Shown here piece by piece: positions 59,374-64,000 of a stretch of DNA of 64,000 nucleotides (position 1 is its first letter; each line of letters starts with the position of its first letter). The stretch spans positions 89,050-153,049 of the forward strand of contig JBBRBB010000008.1 of assembly GCA_038206235.1 (NCBI GenBank), in the 5' to 3' direction. Position numbers and translations under genes: made by a program. Under the pieces are notes generated by a model. It worked only from the letters and a program-made list of their open reading frames with translations, made no database searches and was not told where the DNA came from. Source of the DNA: JBBRBB01 sp038206235 (GTDB lineage Bacteria > Bacteroidota > Bacteroidia > Chitinophagales > Chitinophagaceae).

Positions 59374-60672
59374 TTATTCATCTTCTTCCATCATCTCATG
59401 TAATTCTTTTGAGAGAGTTACAAGCAGCTTATCTATTCTGTGCGCATCCATATCAATAATTTCAAAAGTAAAGCCGCGCCAGTTAACTGTATCGCCGGTT
59501 CCAGGAATGCGTTCCAGCTCATGCAAAATAAATCCTGCCAGTGTATCAAATGTTTCATCACCTTCGTTCCATTCCGTTTTATGAAAGTAGCTGAGAAAAT
59601 TATACCAGGGAAGCTGCGCATCAATTAGAAAAGTTCCATCCGCTCTTTTTGTTATTTCATAATCTTCTTCATGCGGCTCAGAAAAATCGCCAACAATGGC
59701 GCTTAATATATCGTTCAATGTAATAATTCCCTGCAGTGTTCCGTACTCATCTACTATAAATGCATAGTGCGTTTTGCCTGCTTTAAATTTTTCAAGCAAC
59801 TGGTAAGCCGTATTATTTTCCGGTACGTATAATGCAGGTTTCATCACATCTTTCATCAGAGTTTCAGGAGACACTTTAAAAATATTTTTCAGTGATACAA
59901 CTCCTTTTATGCTATCAATGCTGCCTTCACATACCGGGTAGGCAGAATGCACCATTTCATCACCTAATCTTTGAATGTCTGCAACAGTTTTATTTATATC
60001 AACCCAAACAATATCATTTCTGTGTGTCATAAGCGAAGTAATATTTCTGTCGCTCAAATGAAAAACGCGTTCAATGATTTCCTGTTCAGCTTCTTCAATA
60101 GCTCCATGCTCAGTGCCTTCATTAATAATTGCTTTAATTTCTTCTTCAGTAACCTGGTTGTTTTTCTTTTTAATATTAAAAATGCTTACGATTAAATTGC
60201 CGGATTTTGTGAGCAGCCATATAAATGGATAAGTGATATAGGTAACAATACGCATGGGCGCAGCAAACGTTTTCGCAATGTTTTCGGGATTGCTGAGACC
60301 TATACGCTTTGGCACCAGCTCGCCCAATACCAGCGAAAAATAAGTAATGATAATTACTATAATGGTGGTTGCAATGCCATTGCTGTAATGCTGCAGCAAA
60401 GGATAGCCGTTAAGAAAAGCAACAAGCTGAGTCTTAATACTTTCACCGGAAAAAATTCCATTAAGAATACCAATAAGCGTGATGCCTATTTGAGTGGTGG
60501 AGATAAATTTATCAGGATGGTTAGCAAGCTTCAGCGCTTCCGCTGCACGCTTATCCCCTTTATTTGCCTGCGCTTCTAATCTTGCTTTACGTGCCGATAC
60601 CACTGCTATTTCTGCCATTGCAAAAACTCCATTGAGCAGAATCAATACAAAAATGATGAAGATTTCCGTCAT
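59374..60672 (-). CDS. Hemolysin/CorC-type CNNM transporter
   Basis: A 432-residue membrane protein: DUF21 (CNNM) domain with four helices (residues about 1-185, AMAEIAVVSARKARLEAQA near 18-36), a CBS pair (about 205-335, with MTHRNDIVWVDINKTV and MKPALYVPENNTAY) and a C-terminal CorC/HlyC domain (about 345-425, ADGTFLIDAQLPWYNF). Family members move or sense Mg2+ or Co2+. The tail is acidic. The start MTEIFIIFVLILLNG is typical. Confidence 0.87.
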   Translation of the reverse strand: MTEIFIIFVLILLNGVFAMAEIAVVSARKARLEAQANKGDKRAAEALKLANHPDKFISTTQIGITLIGILNGIFSGESIKTQLVAFLNGYPLLQHYSNGIATTIIVIIITYFSLVLGELVPKRIGLSNPENIAKTFAAPMRIVTYITYPFIWLLTKSGNLIVSIFNIKKKNNQVTEEEIKAIINEGTEHGAIEEAEQEIIERVFHLSDRNITSLMTHRNDIVWVDINKTVADIQRLGDEMVHSAYPVCEGSIDSIKGVVSLKNIFKVSPETLMKDVMKPALYVPENNTAYQLLEKFKAGKTHYAFIVDEYGTLQGIITLNDILSAIVGDFSEPHEEDYEITKRADGTFLIDAQLPWYNFLSYFHKTEWNEGDETFDTLAGFILHELERIPGTGDTVNWRGFTFEIIDMDAHRIDKLLVTLSKELHEMMEEDE

Positions 60673-60873
60673 AATATTTATGGGCGCAAAGCTAAGTAAT
60701 ATGAAATTGATGAAGTTTTGAAACGAGATATTGAAATGATAAATAACCTTCGGGTATTAGTGAAGTGCGGGTATTAGAAATCCTTCCACCTGTCTAACTG
60801 CTGTGGATTTAATTTTATGGTTGAGGTCATTAACTAATGCTGAATGTTATTCGGTGGGCTGCACTGCATTGTC

Positions 60874-61719
60874 CTATTTCTTTTTCAATTTCTTTGTTTC
60901 TTTCAGGAGTTTTTTGTCCTCTGCTTTTACTTTTCTTTTTATCTTTTTTAAATCTTCCTCTGCCGGTAAGCTTTCCGGCTTAATGCCGCTTTTCAGTAAC
61001 AGTCCTCTTACGTCTTCATTGTTTTTGACGTGTTCGTTTGTAATTGCAGATTCCGTTTTCAAGTCGGCTTTGCGAATATTTACATTGGTCAACTCGTTTG
61101 CAAAGTCTTTGGCTTTAATAGTAATTGTTGGTAAGAAGTCAGCAAGAGGTCTGTTGTCAGGAATGCCAAGTCTTGCTTTCATGTCTAAAGTTGTTTTGCC
61201 GCCAAACAAAGCCTGGTCGCCCTTGCTTCTTATTCTTGCAAAACCAGCATTGTCAATTCCTTTTTGAAAAATAAGTCCTGATAATTCTTTCTCCGAAATA
61301 GTTAGCTTTTCCCTTGCCTGTAATCGCTCCCATTCTTTAAGCCGTTGTTCAAGAAGCTCCTGCTTTCTTGTTTGCACGGCAAAGTAGCTCATGGCAAATG
61401 CAATTTCATCTTTGCGTGGGTCTCCATTTTGAGCAATGAGATAACAGGCATACCTTGTAAGCATTATATCCTCAATTTCTCTCTTTGCTCCGGAACCTAC
61501 ATCTACCATTTTGTTGACGTCAACAAAATGGTCTAAAACTTTTTGTTTAGAAGTTTCGCAGGCTATCTTTGCTTTATCAATTACTTTTAAAAAATTTCGC
61601 CATTCATTATAACCCAGTAAAAACTGAAGGTCTCTTGCAAACCAATATTCAACACCGTCAGTTTCATTAACGGCTGATTCGAAACTGTTATGAAGTTGTG
61701 ATATGATTTCGTTTTTCAT
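60874..61719 (-). CDS. dinD: DNA damage-inducible protein D-like
   Basis: DinD-family protein of 281 residues with a BRO-N-like N-terminal domain (EYWFARDLQFLLGYNEWRNF near 24-43). The conserved block DHFVDVNKMVDVGSGAKREI near 63-82 follows, then TRYACYLIAQNGDPRKDEIA, FQKGIDNAGFARIRSKGDQ and a basic tail ending KETKKLKKK. In E. coli DinD inhibits RecA-mediated strand exchange and is SOS-induced; similar genes are often mobile. HFVDVNKMV is encoded by a 28-bp palindrome. Confidence 0.85.
   Translation of the reverse strand: MKNEIISQLHNSFESAVNETDGVEYWFARDLQFLLGYNEWRNFLKVIDKAKIACETSKQKVLDHFVDVNKMVDVGSGAKREIEDIMLTRYACYLIAQNGDPRKDEIAFAMSYFAVQTRKQELLEQRLKEWERLQAREKLTISEKELSGLIFQKGIDNAGFARIRSKGDQALFGGKTTLDMKARLGIPDNRPLADFLPTITIKAKDFANELTNVNIRKADLKTESAITNEHVKNNEDVRGLLLKSGIKPESLPAEEDLKKIKRKVKAEDKKLLKETKKLKKK
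61505..61532. repeat. 28-bp perfect palindrome inside dinD
   Basis: Arms ACCATTTTGTTGAC and GTCAACAAAATGGT without loop. It encodes HFVDVNKMV on the gene strand, and because of the symmetry the same peptide is read on the other strand. Confidence 0.9.
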
Positions 61720-61793
61720 TTTGCTGAATAGTATATTTCAAATTTAATAATTATTGCCTCAAAACAGTAAAGCAGGTTGCGCAGAAAACACTT

Positions 61794-62369
61794 TTATAGC
61801 AAGCCTATTCTCCTGTTAAAGATTGATGCCATTCCGTAGCCGATAAAGCTCCCAATAATGCCACCGCAAATAACATCAAGCGGATAATGAATTCCAACAT
61901 ACACCTGCGCATAAGAAACCAACGCTGCCCAAAATAAAAAAAGATAACTCCACTTTTTAAAGTGATGCTTTAATGTAGTGTAAATAAATAAAGCGGCGCC
62001 GAAATGATTGGTAGCATGAGAAGATGTGAAACTATAGCTGGGTGAGCAGCCGACTAAAAGATGTGCGTGCTGCATCAGCGCTACATCATGACACGGACGC
62101 GGACGGGCAACCCAATATTTAATCAAGCTGCTGCTTAACTGGTCTGTTACAGTAATGGTTAACGCGATAAATAATATCCATGGCCAGGCTCTTTTTCCAA
62201 AGTTCATCAGCATAAACACAAAAAGAAAAAGGTAGAGTGGCAGCCAGGTATTTGCTTCTCTGCAGAAGGGGAGAACAGAATCAAAAAAAGAATTTGAAAG
62301 AGTACTATTGATGATAAGAAAGAGCTTTGAATCCCATTCTTTAATTGTATTGAGAATGTTTGCCATCAT
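61794..62369 (-). CDS. PAP2-family phosphatase
   Basis: A 191-residue membrane phosphatase with the three PAP2 motifs: KYWVARPRPC near 73-82, TSSHATNHF near 108-116 and GIHYPLDV near 155-162. About six helices. Enzymes of this type remove phosphate from phosphatidic acid, undecaprenyl pyrophosphate or lipid A; the last two are typical for a Gram-negative envelope. Start MMANILNTIKEWDS; an alternative Met is one codon on. Confidence 0.87.
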   Translation of the reverse strand: MMANILNTIKEWDSKLFLIINSTLSNSFFDSVLPFCREANTWLPLYLFLFVFMLMNFGKRAWPWILFIALTITVTDQLSSSLIKYWVARPRPCHDVALMQHAHLLVGCSPSYSFTSSHATNHFGAALFIYTTLKHHFKKWSYLFLFWAALVSYAQVYVGIHYPLDVICGGIIGSFIGYGMASIFNRRIGLL

Positions 62370-62517
62370 GTGAATAGTATTAATTCCTTTTTTTAAAACA
62401 GGCGATAATACATAAAAATATATGCTCCTGATATGTAATAATTAGTTTTTTTGAATCTTAAATTTATCTAACTTGTAAAACCTTTGAGATTCTAATTTAA
62501 TAAACTAATTTTTAATT

Positions 62518-62895
62518 ATGAAAAAGCTGCTTATTCTAAACCTTTTTATTCTCTTTGTATTGGCCATTGAAGCTCAGCAAATTCCTTTACAGAATAATAA
62601 GCCGATGCTTCCCAAAAAATATTCTTACATAGATTCGGCAACACTGGACAGAATCTTCCTGCAAAAAAAATTCACTCAATTGTTTCCAAAAGATACCATT
62701 CATTTGCCTGATAATATAGACAATATGCCTGTTTTAAAAAGAGAACAGCAATTAACTTTTACAGGCAACAACAATAAAGGATTTGATGTGTATACCTCAA
62801 CGCCAAATAATATGCGAGTATTAAAACCGGATTCAGCTTTCCATTCATTTATGCCAACAGGGAAATATGAGATACTGAAACGGGAAGAGCACTAA
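62518..62895 (+). CDS. Secreted hypothetical protein, 125 residues
   Basis: Signal peptide MKKLLILNLFILFVLAIEA followed by QQIPLQNN; the mature part is short, with FTQLFPKDTIHLPDNIDNM, LTFTGNNNKGFDVYTSTP and DSAFHSFMPTGKYEILKRE. No family recognised. Its stop overlaps the 3' end of the convergent methyltransferase gene by four bases. Confidence 0.6.
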   Translation: MKKLLILNLFILFVLAIEAQQIPLQNNKPMLPKKYSYIDSATLDRIFLQKKFTQLFPKDTIHLPDNIDNMPVLKREQQLTFTGNNNKGFDVYTSTPNNMRVLKPDSAFHSFMPTGKYEILKREEH

Positions 62896-63638
62896 TGAAT
62901 CTTTTTTGCCATGATTATCATTCTCGGAGCCTTGCGTACATGATAGGGTCCAAGATCATAATTACCAAAAACATCCTGCACCATTAAACCGTGAAAGGCA
63001 AGCATATCAGTAAAATCTCCAAGCGAAAATTTTTCTACTTTTTCAGTAAACAGATGCTTTAAATTATGACTTGCAGGGTCTTCAATTTGAATGCGCTTAT
63101 AGAAATGAACTTCATCGTGCCAGCGGGCAATATGAAATTTTATACCGTCAATTATTTTTTCTTCCGCAGGTAAAATATTCTCTTCATTATAATGCACATT
63201 CAGGTAGTCAATGGTAAGCATACCATTAGGCCGCAGACTTTGAGCAATAGTACGCACAGCGCTGTCATGTTCTCTGCCGGTATGAAAATATCCAAAGCTG
63301 GTAAAAAAATTAAAAGCGAAATCAAAATAATTTATCATAAAGGGAAGCCGCATATCATGCACATAAAATTGCAGGTTGTCGGTTTCAAATTTTTTGGCTT
63401 CTATTATCGAAGTTTCTGAAATATCTATGCCTGTAACATCAAATCCCATATTTGCCAGCGCCCTGCTGTGGCGGCCTTTTCCACAGGCAGCATCCAGCAC
63501 TCTTGCGCCTGGCTTAGCGCCAAGATATTTTACAAGCAGGTCAAGAAATTGAGTGGCTTCATGTTCATCTCTTTCGCGGTATAGAATATCATAGTAAGGG
63601 GAGCTAAACCATTCTTTGTACCATTCTTTTTCAGGCAT
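62892..63638 (-). CDS. Class I SAM-dependent methyltransferase
   Basis: A 248-residue Rossmann-fold methyltransferase (start MPEKEWYKEWFSSPYYDILY). Motif I is VLDAACGKGRHSRALANMGF near 47-66, motif II is VTGIDISETSIIEAKKF, motif IV-like DFAFNFFTSFGYF. A frame that starts 15 codons earlier (MMLYLRISLFNNKSF) is not preferred because MPEKEWY is a common family start. Substrate not known. Confidence 0.82.
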   Translation of the reverse strand: MPEKEWYKEWFSSPYYDILYRERDEHEATQFLDLLVKYLGAKPGARVLDAACGKGRHSRALANMGFDVTGIDISETSIIEAKKFETDNLQFYVHDMRLPFMINYFDFAFNFFTSFGYFHTGREHDSAVRTIAQSLRPNGMLTIDYLNVHYNEENILPAEEKIIDGIKFHIARWHDEVHFYKRIQIEDPASHNLKHLFTEKVEKFSLGDFTDMLAFHGLMVQDVFGNYDLGPYHVRKAPRMIIMAKKIH

Positions 63639-63802
63639 AAAACTTTTGTTATTGAACAAAGATATTCTCAAATATAGCATCACTAAACTAAAATTTTAAA
63701 TGGATGCTGAGCACATATACACTCTTGTTTTTTTTATATGCTATTTTTCATAATGAGATTAATTTCATAGCCCCGTGTTGTCCACAAATAGCATGTAAGA
63801 AT

Positions 63803-63854
63803 GAAAGAATCTTTTTATGCAGTACAAAAAATAGCTAAGTAAAAAGATTCTTTC
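63803..63854. repeat. 15-bp-arm inverted repeat
   Basis: GAAAGAATCTTTTTA (63803-63817) and its exact reverse complement TAAAAAGATTCTTTC (63840-63854) with a 22-base spacer. AT-rich. It lies between the methyltransferase and the gene that starts at 63915. Confidence 0.85.
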
Positions 63855-63914
63855 TGTTGGAAAACTTCTTACATTTAACGTCAATCTTTTTATTAATCCC
63901 CCAAATAACTGTTT

Positions 63915-64000
63915 ATGAAAAAAAATTACTCTGCCTGCTTATCGCAACAGTATTTTTTATGCAACAAAGTTTTGCACAAACAATAGACAGCAACAGCATT
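63915..64000 (+). CDS. 5' end of an exported protein gene (cut by window edge; ATG out of frame)
   Basis: A signal-peptide-like frame reads KKLLCLLIATVFFMQQSFAQ and then TIDSNSI to the window end. The only near ATG (63915-63917) is followed by a run of eight A residues and lies out of frame with this signal peptide; nine A residues would join them. So either the run is variable or miscalled, or a different start is used. Function cannot be told from the signal peptide. Confidence 0.5.

Noticed and set aside
1..64000. Prophage or large integrative element in the window
   Set aside because: No phage structural, conjugation or integrase genes apart from housekeeping-type xerD; accessory signals are small and scattered.

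Overview
The window looks like chromosomal DNA of a Bacteroidota bacterium, most likely a Chitinophagaceae-like relative. Supporting signs are two SusC/SusD outer-membrane uptake pairs, gldA, many short lipoproteins, AT-rich spacers, candidate -7 boxes of the form TAnnTTTG, and typical housekeeping genes (xerD, rsgA, frr, asd, waaA, tdk, hflX). This is a judgement from gene content; no database search was run.

Layout. 1-13 kb: xerD (cut by the left edge), a class III aminotransferase, a DinB gene in a cassette-like setting, gamma-carbonic anhydrase, rsgA, a UvrD/PcrA helicase, cmoA overlapping a membrane methyltransferase, an Nfu Fe-S scaffold and a saccharopine-dehydrogenase-like enzyme. 12.5-21.5 kb: pnuC/NadR-type kinase pair, a frameshifted sterol desaturase, frr, a WecA/MraY-like transferase, the N-terminal half of a split transketolase, a small accessory patch (frameshifted DUF2442 gene, ParE/antitoxin pair), acs and gldA. 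21.7-29.7 kb: asd and cell-surface sugar genes (rfbD, UDP-glucuronate decarboxylase, DegT aminotransferase, waaA), then tdk. 29.8-37 kb: a SusC/SusD locus with a PKD-type lipoprotein and a DUF4832 lipoprotein. 37-49 kb: transporter, CAP lipoprotein, a large TolB-like/beta-barrel protein, a second DinB gene and a second SusC/SusD pair. 49.3-49.9 kb: intact tRNA-Asn and a GIY-YIG nuclease gene lying between two tRNA fragments. 50-64 kb: hflX, a receiver protein, an amino-acid permease, a degenerate RAYT-containing island between direct repeats, M1 peptidase, HupE, DUF6702, a CNNM/CBS protein, dinD, PAP2 phosphatase and a methyltransferase.

The most unusual layer is repetitive DNA: (i) a 33-bp palindrome present five times, two copies flanking the RAYT remnant; (ii) degenerate 7-bp tandem arrays, many between genes and some inside waaA, rfbD, the NadR-type gene and the end of pnuC; (iii) TCCCGA/TCGGGA hairpins at the tRNA-Asn locus; (iv) related hairpin tails behind both DinB genes. 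Several genes carry frameshifts or have lost a start codon; sequencing error cannot be excluded for these.
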